A stretch of DNA of 64,000 nt. Source: Asticcacaulis taihuensis. Lineage in GTDB: Bacteria; Pseudomonadota; Alphaproteobacteria; Caulobacterales; Caulobacteraceae. The stretch is from positions 62,001 to 126,000 of the forward strand of contig NZ_FMTS01000005.1 in the NCBI RefSeq assembly GCF_900100255.1, read 5' to 3'. The translations under genes were made by a program, and so were the position numbers. Numbering within the stretch: the first letter of the stretch is position 1; the number at the start of each line of letters is the position of its first letter. Of the stretch, positions 9,034 through 18,155 are shown piece by piece. The notes beneath the pieces are model-generated. The model made no database searches, was not told the origin of the DNA, and saw only the letters and a list, made by a program, of their open reading frames with translations.

Positions 9034-12000
9034 AGAAGAAGCACCCGGAATATTTGCGAGCAAAACGAGCTTTCGATCTATGCTGGCACAAACATTGCGC
9101 CGGCAGGTATTCGGTCCCACGGAAGAAGATGGTGATGCTGAGCTAAAAGAGCTGCTGACCGTTTCCCCCTTACAGCTATACGCTACAGGCGTTCTCTTTC
9201 CGCAGCGTATGGTCCAGGAATTTCTCGAGTCTAGCGAGGAGTTGCAGCCTGGCGAAATATCCGAGGGCGTTAGCGGCGACCTCTTGGATATCGGAATCAA
9301 CGAAATAAAAGGGAATACAGGGCGGCTTTCGGAAGATGAAGATCACTCTACAGAGCGTGAGCCCCTTAATATGGCGAATGAATTCAGCCCATCAGCCTGT
9401 GGGATTTCATTTAGAGTCGCCGAACTACGATCACTCAAAATATCCATTACATTCGGAACCTACTCAGCGACGACTATCAAAGACGAACACCCTAGGGCGG
9501 GAAAATTGAACGCGGATGGAAGCGCTATTCCAGAGACGAGAGAAATTCCAGCATATCAGAGAAGACACCACTCGATCGAAATTGCTGTCAACTTAATGGG
9601 CAAAAGCGGCGCTCTTGAACCGCTAGAGATCGATAGTTCGAATGGCGGATTGAAACTCTACCTAACGGTTAGAAGGCGCTCAGATAATACAGCAGTTATC
9701 TCGGCGATGGTGGTTAACTGCCGAACTTCACCGGCTGGCGCCGCTTGCACAAATGATATGGCTTATTTCCAAGTGGCGTTGGCAGTTGTTGAGGAAATAG
9801 GCGCGGCAATATTCCTTCCAATTGACCGAGATGCCGGAGACGTAGACGATGATGAACTTCGTTCGTTGGAACTCCTGTATCGTCACCGACGAGCTTTTGC
9901 ACTGGGCCATGGCGTAGCTGGCGATTGGAATGTCGATGAGACCATGTCCCTAAACGGCAGGACCAATATGGTTCGTACTGCCGCGGTTCCCTCATATGAA
10001 CTAAAGCCAATATTACCTCGAGAAAAAGGCTTTGAGCATGAGGATTTACAGCTATCAATGAGTTTCTTTTTCGACGCCAATGGTCATTCCCGTGCAGAAG
10101 AAGAAATTATTACGGCACTTAATCGGCTTGCCACGGACTATGAAAATTGGATCAAAATTACGATTTCCAGCGCTTCGAAGCTTGAACCGCACTTTCAAAC
10201 TGCAGCCGAAAAAAACATTAATAAGTGCAAAATTTGTTTATCACGAATCAAAGCTGGCATCGATGTTCTAAAGACTAATGCTTCTGCGATGTTGGCGTTT
10301 CGGCTGATGAATAAGGCAATGCTTATTCAACAGTTTCACTCGTCATCAATAACATTTCGAGAGGTCGGGACGCCATATCCTGATATTCCTAAGGATTATA
10401 AAAATCTTCCCAGAGAGAGGAAGTGGAGACCATTTCAGCTTGCCTTTATCTTAATGAATATTGCCAGCATGAGTTCGTATACAGAACCCGAGAGGGGACT
10501 GGTCGATTTAATTTGGTTTCCGACCGGCGGTGGCAAGACGGAAGCTTACTTAGGTCTTGCGGCTTTCACAATTTGCATTGAACGCATGCGAGGTGCAATT
10601 CCCGGCGTTACGGTGTTGATGCGATACACCCTACGCCTTCTGACAGCCCAACAGTTCCAGCGAGCCTCGGCGCTGGTCCTCGCATTGGAGCTTTTGCGTA
10701 GAAATGAGGAGCTAGGGGCAAACTTGGGCGACGTGGAAATTTCCATTGGCCTCTGGGTTGGCCAAGGGCTCTCACCGAACAAGCGGACCGATGCAACTGC
10801 CGCATTGACTAGATTGCAGAATGATAGGCATGCGCAAAATCCTTTCCAAGTTTTGCAATGTCCGTGGTGCGGGGTTGATTTCCGTTCAAAGCCATCGGGA
10901 TATCAATCGTTCCGAAGTTTGAATTCCAATGAGCGTACAGTTCGCTTTATCTGCCCCGACGACGCCTGTGCTTTCGGCAAAGAGAGTGGTGGGCTACCAA
11001 TTTTGGTCATTGACGACGACCTTTATGACAATCCGCCGACAATATTAATTGGAACAGTAGACAAATTCGCTCAAATTGCATGGGACGATCGAGTGGGACG
11101 TCTATTCGGTATTGGAAATGGCGCCCCACCTCCCGCGCTAGTTATCCAAGACGAACTCCACCTTATTTCTGGCCCTCTGGGGACTATCGTCGGTTTGTAT
11201 GAAACGGCCATTGATCGACTATGCCAGCGAGACGGCCACATTCACAAGATCGTGGCATCTACGGCTACGATTCGTCGAGCTGAAGAGCAATGCAGAAACT
11301 TGTACGCAAGAGAATCGTTCGAATTTCCGCCTCAGGCAATTCGGGCAGGTGAATCTTATTTCGCTCGCGAAGATAACGAATCCTCAGGCCGTTTATATGT
11401 CGGCTTCATGGGCACGGCAGTTAAATCTCACCAGACAGCACTGGTACGTGCTTGTTCACCGCTTTTGCAGGCCGTTTGTGTTCCTACTGGGGACGATGAG
11501 AGAAAGAACAGCATCGTAGATCCCTATGGAACAATGGTTTGGTATTTTAATTCACTACGAGAGCTTGGTCATGCCGCAACCCTGTGCATGGGTGACATTC
11601 CAGAGTTCTTGAAGGGTTTGCGCCATAGACTTCGAATACCGTTTGACCAAAGCAGATACCTTCGAGAGATTCCCGAGTTGACGAGCCGGCTGAATGCCGA
11701 GGAGATTCCAGGCATATTGCAGCAGCTTGCAATCCCCTGGCGGATGAGGGCGCAAGGAAACCCAGTCGACATACTTCTGGCTACCAACATGATTGCGGTT
11801 GGCATGGACGTGCCTCGTCTTGGATTAATTGTCATGTCCGGCCAACCCAAAAGCACATCTGAATATATCCAAGCTACAAGTCGTGTGGGCCGATCGCACC
11901 CCGGCTTGGTTTTGACTGTCTATACACAGACAAAAAGTAGGGACAGGTCCCACTATGAGCGATTTATGGCTTACCATCAAAGCCTATACCGTCACGTAGA

Positions 12001-12436
12001 ACCTACCAGCGTAACGCCATTCTCCCCGCAGTCACGGGATCGAGGGATGCGCGGAGTGTTGATCGCATTGGCCCGACAACTTGCTGGCGTGGCGCATCCG
12101 AACCAGTTGCGAGATCGTCAACAAGAAGTTGAAAACGAGGTCGCGGCCATATTAGACCGGGTCAGTTCGATTGATGAGGGCGAAGCGATTGAAACGGACG
12201 ATGAATTGTCGGATTGGCTAGAAGATTGGCGGAGATATTCGCCACCAGAATATGGAAGAATGGCAGGCAAGGTTGAGGAATCAACGCTGGCCTATCCATT
12301 TGGAGGATACCAAGATCCGGCGTTTCAGCGCGAGGCTTGGCCAGTCATGACTTCAATGCGAAATGTCGACGGAACTTCGGAAGCCAGAGTCTTGAACATC
12401 TATTCGATGGCCGGTATGCCACAGGGGGAACAGTAA
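9014..12436 (+). CDS. drmA: DISARM helicase DrmA
   Basis: 1140 aa superfamily 2 helicase. Walker A is PTGGGKTEAYLG at about residue 503, and the DEAD-box equivalent is IQDELHLISGPLG at about 713. VASTATIRR serves as motif III, and the C-terminal helicase lobe has LLATNMIAVGMDVPRLGL and YIQATSRVGRSHPG. A zinc ribbon (CPWCG ... CPDDAC) lies between the lobes at about residues 615-655. The DELHLISGPLG signature and length fit DrmA, the core DISARM helicase. By published work it acts with DrmB on incoming phage DNA, independent of methylation loading. ATG 9014 follows AGGA and overlaps the helicase gene before it. The stop overlaps drmB's start as TAATG. Confidence 0.85.
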   Translation: MMSEPVEEEAPGIFASKTSFRSMLAQTLRRQVFGPTEEDGDAELKELLTVSPLQLYATGVLFPQRMVQEFLESSEELQPGEISEGVSGDLLDIGINEIKGNTGRLSEDEDHSTEREPLNMANEFSPSACGISFRVAELRSLKISITFGTYSATTIKDEHPRAGKLNADGSAIPETREIPAYQRRHHSIEIAVNLMGKSGALEPLEIDSSNGGLKLYLTVRRRSDNTAVISAMVVNCRTSPAGAACTNDMAYFQVALAVVEEIGAAIFLPIDRDAGDVDDDELRSLELLYRHRRAFALGHGVAGDWNVDETMSLNGRTNMVRTAAVPSYELKPILPREKGFEHEDLQLSMSFFFDANGHSRAEEEIITALNRLATDYENWIKITISSASKLEPHFQTAAEKNINKCKICLSRIKAGIDVLKTNASAMLAFRLMNKAMLIQQFHSSSITFREVGTPYPDIPKDYKNLPRERKWRPFQLAFILMNIASMSSYTEPERGLVDLIWFPTGGGKTEAYLGLAAFTICIERMRGAIPGVTVLMRYTLRLLTAQQFQRASALVLALELLRRNEELGANLGDVEISIGLWVGQGLSPNKRTDATAALTRLQNDRHAQNPFQVLQCPWCGVDFRSKPSGYQSFRSLNSNERTVRFICPDDACAFGKESGGLPILVIDDDLYDNPPTILIGTVDKFAQIAWDDRVGRLFGIGNGAPPPALVIQDELHLISGPLGTIVGLYETAIDRLCQRDGHIHKIVASTATIRRAEEQCRNLYARESFEFPPQAIRAGESYFAREDNESSGRLYVGFMGTAVKSHQTALVRACSPLLQAVCVPTGDDERKNSIVDPYGTMVWYFNSLRELGHAATLCMGDIPEFLKGLRHRLRIPFDQSRYLREIPELTSRLNAEEIPGILQQLAIPWRMRAQGNPVDILLATNMIAVGMDVPRLGLIVMSGQPKSTSEYIQATSRVGRSHPGLVLTVYTQTKSRDRSHYERFMAYHQSLYRHVEPTSVTPFSPQSRDRGMRGVLIALARQLAGVAHPNQLRDRQQEVENEVAAILDRVSSIDEGEAIETDDELSDWLEDWRRYSPPEYGRMAGKVEESTLAYPFGGYQDPAFQREAWPVMTSMRNVDGTSEARVLNIYSMAGMPQGEQ

Positions 12437-14340
12437 TGGCTGTACGCCAAGAGTTTAGAAAATCCCAAGGGGTGGTTCCCTTTGGCGTGGGCGCCATTAT
12501 CGATTTTCCAGAGGAGGCCCTGATGTCCGCTGGCCTGGACATGTGGCCGTCCGAACAAGCAGTCGGAGAAACTCGTGTAGCGTTGCTAAATGCTTGCCAA
12601 GTTGTAGACTCGAGACTTGCAGCAAGGCTTACTCAGGAACTTGGTCGGAAAATACGCTATTTCCTAACTCCAGCGCAGGCACCTGAAAGGCACGCTTTTG
12701 GAGCGCAGGTTAAGCCGGACACTGCATATATGCCGTTTGTTCGCTTTCCAAATTGGTACTTCTGTCCACGCTGCCGGGTTTTAAAACAGATTCCGTGGAA
12801 CAGCCAGTCAGCAGCAGACTCTATGAAATGCTCGAATTTTGGCCGTCGAGTCGACGGTAGTGGCGAGCCCTGTGGGAACCTAAAAAAAAATCGGCGCCCC
12901 TCGATGTCGCCGGTCCGTTTCGTCGCGGCTTGCGAAGCCGGACATATAATGGACTTTCCATGGGACAGATGGGCTCACAAAGCGAACCCTTCTTGTCTGG
13001 CCTCAGTTGGGGACCTGTATTTATACTCCACCCCTGCGGCCGGCCTAGCCGGTATCAGAGTTGGCTGCGTAAAATGTGGCAACTCGAATTCAATGGCCGG
13101 AGCTTTTCGTCAAGACGTACTCTCTGACATATACAATGGTGCCTGTCCCGGTCACCGGCCGTGGTTGGGGCCTGACGGCAAGGAAACAAACTGTAATCAT
13201 ACACCACAAACAATTCAGAGGGGGGCATCTAACGCGTATTTTGCAAAGGTCGTAAGCTCTATTTTGATCCCGCCTTATTCGGCCAAAATTCAACAGTTAT
13301 TGGACCGACCCGACGTGTGGGGCGAAATTGAGGTTTCGCCGCTCTTCGATGGAAAGCTCCATGAACCCTGGTTACGCAAGAAGGCAGAGAATCTTGGCGT
13401 TGATCCTGAAGCCTTTATTGGTGCCATCTACGAAAGACTTGAAACGCCGCAAGGTAACACTTTAAAAGTCGAAGAAAAGAGCGAAGAAAAATATCGTCAT
13501 GACGAATACAAAGCGTTCCTCGGGCCGCGTCCACCCAAATCCGAGAGACAGGATTTCGATACCAGCCAACATGCCGCCGGGGAGTACGGTCAAGATTTTG
13601 CCGGACTGTTCGACAACGTTGTGCTGGTAAGAAAGCTTAGGGAAACACGCGTTTTAACGGGATTTTCGCGCCTTATGCCGGCTGAGGCATCGAACGCCCC
13701 GCCCGCATCGTTGTCCTTGGAGCCGAAGGAGTGGTTGCCAGGATTTTCCGTGCGCGGAGAGGGCATTTTCCTAACTTTGAACCAACTGGCCGTATCCGAA
13801 TGGTTGAAAAAAAGCGCAGTCCTACAAAGAACCGCTCTTCTCCAAGAAAGGCTTTCCAACTTGGCGCAGCAGCGTGGCACACCCACCAGAGTGCTTACCC
13901 CTCAGTCGGTCCTTGTTCATAGTCTTTCTCACCTACTTATTCGACAGATGGCGTTCGAGTCTGGCTACGACTCTTCTAGCATTCGTGAACGCCTTTATGT
14001 TTCGTCCGCCGCTGACAATCCTATGGCCGGATTGCTGTTATACACAGCAAGTGGGGATGCAGAAGGTACATTAGGGGGGCTTGTTCGCCAGGGATTGCCC
14101 GGCCGATTAGAACTTACAATGAGGGCCGCAATGCACAACGCAGCCATATGTTCATCGGACCCACTGTGCATCGAAAGTAACGGCCAAGGCTTATTTAGCT
14201 TAAATTTGGCGTCTTGCCATGCCTGCGGCCTGTTACCTGAAACAAGTTGTGAAGAGGGAAATTTGTTACTCGACAGGGTGATGGCAATTGGAAGTCAAAA
14301 TGATTCCACTGTTGGATATTTTTCAAAGCTTCTCACGTAA
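12436..14340 (+). CDS. drmB: DISARM protein DrmB (DUF1998)
   Basis: 634 aa. A frame from 12337 exists, but ATG 12436 overlaps the drmA stop by one base (TAATG) and is the natural start, giving AVRQEFRKSQGVVPFGVGAI. Cysteine clusters are FCPRC (about 108), a CSNFG...CGN pair, CEAGH and CVKCGN, suggesting zinc ribbons. The C-terminal third carries the DUF1998 domain, with SVLVHSLSHLLIRQMAFESG and a final Cys-rich ASCHACGLLPETSC. This architecture is that of DrmB, which partners DrmA in all DISARM classes. No catalytic motif is known for it. A 42-base AT-rich gap separates it from the methyltransferase gene. Confidence 0.85.
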   Translation: MAVRQEFRKSQGVVPFGVGAIIDFPEEALMSAGLDMWPSEQAVGETRVALLNACQVVDSRLAARLTQELGRKIRYFLTPAQAPERHAFGAQVKPDTAYMPFVRFPNWYFCPRCRVLKQIPWNSQSAADSMKCSNFGRRVDGSGEPCGNLKKNRRPSMSPVRFVAACEAGHIMDFPWDRWAHKANPSCLASVGDLYLYSTPAAGLAGIRVGCVKCGNSNSMAGAFRQDVLSDIYNGACPGHRPWLGPDGKETNCNHTPQTIQRGASNAYFAKVVSSILIPPYSAKIQQLLDRPDVWGEIEVSPLFDGKLHEPWLRKKAENLGVDPEAFIGAIYERLETPQGNTLKVEEKSEEKYRHDEYKAFLGPRPPKSERQDFDTSQHAAGEYGQDFAGLFDNVVLVRKLRETRVLTGFSRLMPAEASNAPPASLSLEPKEWLPGFSVRGEGIFLTLNQLAVSEWLKKSAVLQRTALLQERLSNLAQQRGTPTRVLTPQSVLVHSLSHLLIRQMAFESGYDSSSIRERLYVSSAADNPMAGLLLYTASGDAEGTLGGLVRQGLPGRLELTMRAAMHNAAICSSDPLCIESNGQGLFSLNLASCHACGLLPETSCEEGNLLLDRVMAIGSQNDSTVGYFSKLLT

Positions 14341-14382
14341 TAGAATACATATTACCAATTTCCAGTTTTTTTAAGAATTAAC

Positions 14383-15510
14383 ATGTATATCGAACACCTT
14401 AATTGCGTTGATTTGTTTTCTGGGGCAGGAGGCTTTTCCCTCGGCGCAATTCAGGCCGGATTTACTGTTAAATTAGCAATCGAATACAATAAAAATGCCG
14501 TTCAAACGTACAAGCACAACTTAGGCCGTGACGAGCAATCCCCTATTATTTTCGGTGCGGACATCACTACTCTATCTCCCGAAGCCATAAAAGCGGATGT
14601 GTATCAGCCAGACGAAGTCTGCGACCTTTTGCTAGGCGGGCCTCCTTGTCAGGGGTTCTCCACCCATCGGATCAAAGGTGCTGGCGTAAACGATCCGAGA
14701 AACAATTTGATACTCACTTATTTTTCGTTCGTCAGGGAATTCAGACCCTCATTCTTTCTAATGGAAAACGTTCCGGGAATGCTTTGGCCAAGGCACTCGG
14801 ATTACCTTGAGGCATTTTATAAAGAAGGCCAAGACGCAGGATACACCGTTTTCCCCCCCGCGGTCTTAGACGCCTGCGACTTCGGCATCGGGCAGCGACG
14901 TAAGCGCGTTTTTATACTTGGTGTCGCGAACGATCTGGACGCAAATTTATCCTGGCCGCCTCTACCAACGCACGGGAACGCTAAGGCTCGATTGACAAAC
15001 CCTCACTTAAAGCAGTGGGAGAACTGCTCTTATGCATTCTCACCAGCAGACAAGGGCGACGAGAATGACGTGCATATGAAACACGGTCATGACTTAGTAG
15101 AAGCGTTCGCCAACACTCCAATTAACGGAGGCAGTAGAAAAGATTCCGGCAGAATGCTTCCTTGCCACAAAGACCACGATGGACATAAGGATGTTTACGG
15201 GCGGATCAATCCGTTCGAAGTTGCGCCAACTATGACGACCGCATGCGTCAACCCCTCCAAAGGAAGGTTTGTGCACCCGACTGAAAATCATGGCATTACA
15301 GTCCGTCAAGCAGCACGCATTCAAACTTTTCCGGACTCCTTCATTTTTTTAGGTGGACTTATGGCTGCCGGCCAGCAAATCGGCAATGCGGTGCCTGTCG
15401 AGCTTGGTCGCTTTCTAATCGACTATCTGAAGCCAGCGATCACATCTGCGCGGGAACAGCGCGTAAAGACACGAAAGTTGGATAGTCTGCGTTCTTTGCT
15501 AACAATATGA
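14383..15510 (+). CDS. DNA (cytosine-5) methyltransferase, DrmMII-like
   Basis: 375 aa with complete C5-methyltransferase motifs: I LFSGAGGFSLG at about residue 11, IV GGPPCQGFS with catalytic Cys at about 89, VI ENVPGML at about 128, VIII GQRRKRVFILG at about 168, and X GQQIGNAVPVELG near the C-terminus. It methylates host DNA, and in class 2 DISARM the equivalent enzyme (DrmMII) marks self. The order drmA-drmB-MTase supports that role. It could instead form a restriction-modification pair with the HNH gene 78 bases downstream. The target sequence cannot be read from the protein. Length is normal, with no disruptions. Confidence 0.9.
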   Translation: MYIEHLNCVDLFSGAGGFSLGAIQAGFTVKLAIEYNKNAVQTYKHNLGRDEQSPIIFGADITTLSPEAIKADVYQPDEVCDLLLGGPPCQGFSTHRIKGAGVNDPRNNLILTYFSFVREFRPSFFLMENVPGMLWPRHSDYLEAFYKEGQDAGYTVFPPAVLDACDFGIGQRRKRVFILGVANDLDANLSWPPLPTHGNAKARLTNPHLKQWENCSYAFSPADKGDENDVHMKHGHDLVEAFANTPINGGSRKDSGRMLPCHKDHDGHKDVYGRINPFEVAPTMTTACVNPSKGRFVHPTENHGITVRQAARIQTFPDSFIFLGGLMAAGQQIGNAVPVELGRFLIDYLKPAITSAREQRVKTRKLDSLRSLLTI

Positions 15511-15588
15511 ATATGCAAGAAGCTAGACTGACGAGTATATTTTTAATTTTTGGTGGTCAATTTTCGTGAATCCGAGGTTTGAGCGTCA

Positions 15589-16542
15589 ATGCTGAGATAT
15601 TGGTGGGTCAATCATAAGCAAACTTTTACCCAAGAACTTGGGGGTGGCTATTTATGGTCACCAAAGCGCGAGAGAGACGGTCGAAGAAGTCAGTTCTACG
15701 ACAACCTTCGCGAAGCTCGGCCTGGGGATTTTGTCATTTCTTACGCCAACAGAAATATCTCTGGTATTGGTCGCGTCACAGATTTTGCTACTTCATCACC
15801 GATCCCGGATGAATTCGGAGCGAAAAGCAATTTGTGGAATGACGACGGTTGGCTTCTCCCCGTTGCCTGGTCCACCAATTTTCAGAGAAAAAATGTAGAG
15901 GACTTTATAGGCAAATTGTTACCTCTGTTGCCGTTGAGATACTCGCCATTCGACCGGAATGGACGAGGTGCGCAAAAGGCATATCTTTCGGAAATCAGCG
16001 CAGAAGCTTTTGAAGCAGCAGTAAATTTAAGCAACAGCAATGACGCATTAACAAGGTTTGATTTAGACCCTCCACCCATATCAGCGTTAATAAGTGCAGT
16101 TGAAGACGGCGTCCAGAGCCGCATCGCCAACGACGGAGGACTCTCTGCAACCGAGAAGTCACAGCTAGTTCTTGCGAGGAAGGGCCAGGGGGTTTTTCGT
16201 CGTAACCTCTTGCGCTTCGAAAACGCATGCCGATTAACATCGATTAATAATCAGAGGTTTTTGGTCGCCAGTCATATAAAGCCGTGGCGGCTCTGCAGCA
16301 CATCCCATGAACGGCTTGATGGCTGCAATGGGCTGCTTTTGACCCCTACTGCTGACCTACTTTTCGACCGCGGCTTCTTGACATTTTCTGACGACGGTCA
16401 GCCCATATTTTCAAAAGCCGTGTCCAGCGCCGACATCGCAAAGCTAAATTTTTCGAGTGTTACAGCTCCGAAGGGAAAAGTGTTCTTGAACGATCAGCTT
16501 ACTTACTTGAACTATCATCGACAGAACATTTTTATGAGTTAA
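15589..16542 (+). CDS. HNH endonuclease with N-terminal EVE-like region
   Basis: 317 aa. The N-terminal 100 residues (YWWVNHKQTFTQELGGGYLW ... EARPGDFVISYANRNISGIG) resemble the EVE/PUA-like modified-base reader region found on some restriction enzymes. The C-terminal HNH_2-type nuclease has FENACRLTS, ASHIKPWR with catalytic His at about 228, and CNGLLLTPTADLLFDRG carrying the conserved Asn and the D...D/R pattern. It follows the C5 methyltransferase. That fits either a type II/IV-like restriction enzyme or the effector nuclease of this DISARM variant, which has no PLD nuclease. ATG 15589 has GAGG about 12 bases upstream. The EVE-like assignment is tentative, and the HNH call is firm. Confidence 0.78.
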   Translation: MLRYWWVNHKQTFTQELGGGYLWSPKRERDGRRSQFYDNLREARPGDFVISYANRNISGIGRVTDFATSSPIPDEFGAKSNLWNDDGWLLPVAWSTNFQRKNVEDFIGKLLPLLPLRYSPFDRNGRGAQKAYLSEISAEAFEAAVNLSNSNDALTRFDLDPPPISALISAVEDGVQSRIANDGGLSATEKSQLVLARKGQGVFRRNLLRFENACRLTSINNQRFLVASHIKPWRLCSTSHERLDGCNGLLLTPTADLLFDRGFLTFSDDGQPIFSKAVSSADIAKLNFSSVTAPKGKVFLNDQLTYLNYHRQNIFMS

Positions 16543-16979
16543 GCAGGAGGCGTAGATCAGTTGCTGACCAGCCTCTAGCATTTATACGAGTGAGCGAACG
16601 GGTACGTTTCCAAATCGACTGCGTTGGGGGTCACATTGGGGGTCGTTATTCTCGACACTTTAAATAAATGTATACATTTCAATTAATTATTCGAATTACA
16701 CGAGTCCTTTCCTGACACTCGAACTTAAAACAGATCAGCAAGACGAAGAATCCAACGATATCAGTGAGGGGCAAAACGGACTCGAACCGGCTCCTCACTC
16801 TGCCCCAGGAAAGGACGGCTCCCGTCCTTTCCTGGGCACCATCTGGGTTTGTAACGAGAAATATCCGTTACAAGACAAGACTTTAGAAAAATCCCTCACT
16901 ATCAGGCTCAACTACCGTAGCAGCACTCTGTTACAGCGGTATCGTCTTCAATCGTCCGCAAACCGTTTCCACACAACGG
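16543..16979. other. Gene-free junction region with hairpin and direct repeats
   Basis: No gene seen. Contents: two direct copies of TTGGGGGTC at 16624-16632 and 16636-16644; an AT-rich block at 16660-16700; and a stretch (16768-16788) that on the minus strand reads GGTTCGAGTCCG followed by TTTTGCCCC, resembling a tRNA T-arm and acceptor end but with an imperfect stem. A perfect 15-bp hairpin follows at 16804-16836, then a TTGTAACG/CGTTACAA pair at 16849-16873. This composition is typical of the end of an integrated element. No recombinase gene is present and no matching second copy was found. Confidence 0.45.
16804..16836. repeat. Perfect 15-bp hairpin with 3-base loop
   Basis: CCCAGGAAAGGACGG at 16804-16818 and CCGTCCTTTCCTGGG at 16822-16836 are exact complements around CTC. 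No T run follows on either strand, so a factor-independent terminator is unlikely. A partial echo GTCCTTTCCTG lies near 16703. Confidence 0.7.
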
Positions 16980-17339
16980 TTAGACAGCTTCCTGACTGTA
17001 GCAGCAGACTGTATCAGCAGACGGTGGAAACCATCGTTTCCGACGATGTGACACGACCATTGCGCATGACCGCCATAAGGTCTCGCTCTGCTTAGTAAGT
17101 GCGTCGAGCACTTCAGCTGGAATACCAAGGGCTTCTTCCATTTCGGCGCCAATAGCATTGAAAGCTTCAAGCCGACGCGCACCTTCACCTTCTACCTGTT
17201 CGAGAGTGGACTTGTTTTCCGGTGACGGGTTCTTGAAATATTCGGTCCGTGCACGGACGATCTGAGGCAGAAGCTCTCTGACATAAATTTCCGCCGCTTT
17301 TGCACGGATCTCAGCTTGCTTAAATTTCTCTTTGTCCAT
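16980..17339 (-). CDS. Small hypothetical protein
   Basis: 119 aa from ATG 17339; a GTG at 17348 is an alternative. The protein is charged and helical (EKFKQAEIRAKAAEIYVREL ... RRLEAFNAIGAEMEEALG) with a basic C-terminus. There is no signal peptide and no recognised family. It lies just behind the foreign tail fused to the broken transposase, so it may be a survivor or fragment of the operon disrupted there. The last 30 residues contain low-complexity Ser/Trp/Cys stretches and may be read-through from a truncated end. Confidence 0.4.
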   Translation of the reverse strand: MDKEKFKQAEIRAKAAEIYVRELLPQIVRARTEYFKNPSPENKSTLEQVEGEGARRLEAFNAIGAEMEEALGIPAEVLDALTKQSETLWRSCAMVVSHRRKRWFPPSADTVCCYSQEAV

Positions 17340-17351
17340 TTGCGTCACAAG

Positions 17352-18155
17352 TCATGAAGGTTGTCGAGCCGCTGCCCCGCTCATTCGGCGCCCATGGATC
17401 AGATCCTCAATCAACGCAGCCTTCAGAACAATCCCTACAGTGCCCACTTTCTTCACCGGATCATACGTCAGAAGCCGGAAAAGATTAGATTTTCCAAAAT
17501 CGAAATAAACTTCAGTCTTCACCGACGCCCAGTTTTGCAGAAGCCGGCTACGACCATACCATTTTATCCCGTAGGTGAGCGGATCATACTGAATTGGTCC
17601 GTGAAGGCTCATATTAAAATAGGCTTCGTCTAGTGCTCCGCGTGTTACCAGTTGCGCTGTCATGTTTGTGCTCATGGACCAGCCTATGACCCGGCGAGAG
17701 AACAGGTCGATGACGGCCGCAAAATACAGCCACCCTTCCGCCGTCCAGATATAGGTAAAGTCTGCAACCCACTTCTGGTTCGGCTTATCGGCGGCAAACT
17801 GGCGATCAAGAACGTTCGGTGCGGCAGTTGAGCGCTCGCCAGCATCTTTAGGCAACCCGCGCCGGCGTGGGCGAGCCTTCAGCCCCTGCAACTGCATAAG
17901 GCGCTCGACACGATGCAAACCACAGGCGATGCCCTCGGCGAGCAGATCATGTCAGACACGGCGGCTGCCGTAGGTCCTGAAGCTGGTTAGAAAGCTGGCC
18001 CTGACTTTTGCACCGACAGCTTCATCGCTTATCGAACGCTGGCTGGGAGGCCGGACGAGCCAACCGTGAAAGCCACTGCGCGAGACACCGAGCGCCTCGC
18101 AGAGCCAGGAAACCGGCCAGATCCCTCGGTGCTTCGCAATGAATCCGAACTTCAT
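17352..18155 (-). pseudogene. IS3-family transposase OrfB, nonsense-mutated and truncated
   Basis: The reading frame starts with ATG 18155 ([20 protein letters not shown]) and is interrupted by TGA at 17952-17954. The frame is unchanged on both sides. Comparison with the family pattern SRRVWHDLLAEG indicates a Trp codon (TGG) changed to TGA. Downstream, the integrase core begins (KWVADFTYIWTAEGWLYFAA, with the first catalytic Asp). After ...AQLVTRGAL, at about 17650, the sequence no longer looks like IS3. The second Asp and the Glu of the DDE triad are missing. The tail to 17352 is therefore foreign sequence read in frame. It overlaps OrfA by ATGA. It is not expected to be active. Confidence 0.85.

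Noticed and set aside
16768-16788. A tRNA gene on the minus strand
   Set aside because: Only a T-arm-like GGTTCGAGTCC is present. The 5-bp stem is imperfect, and no anticodon or D arm can be found.
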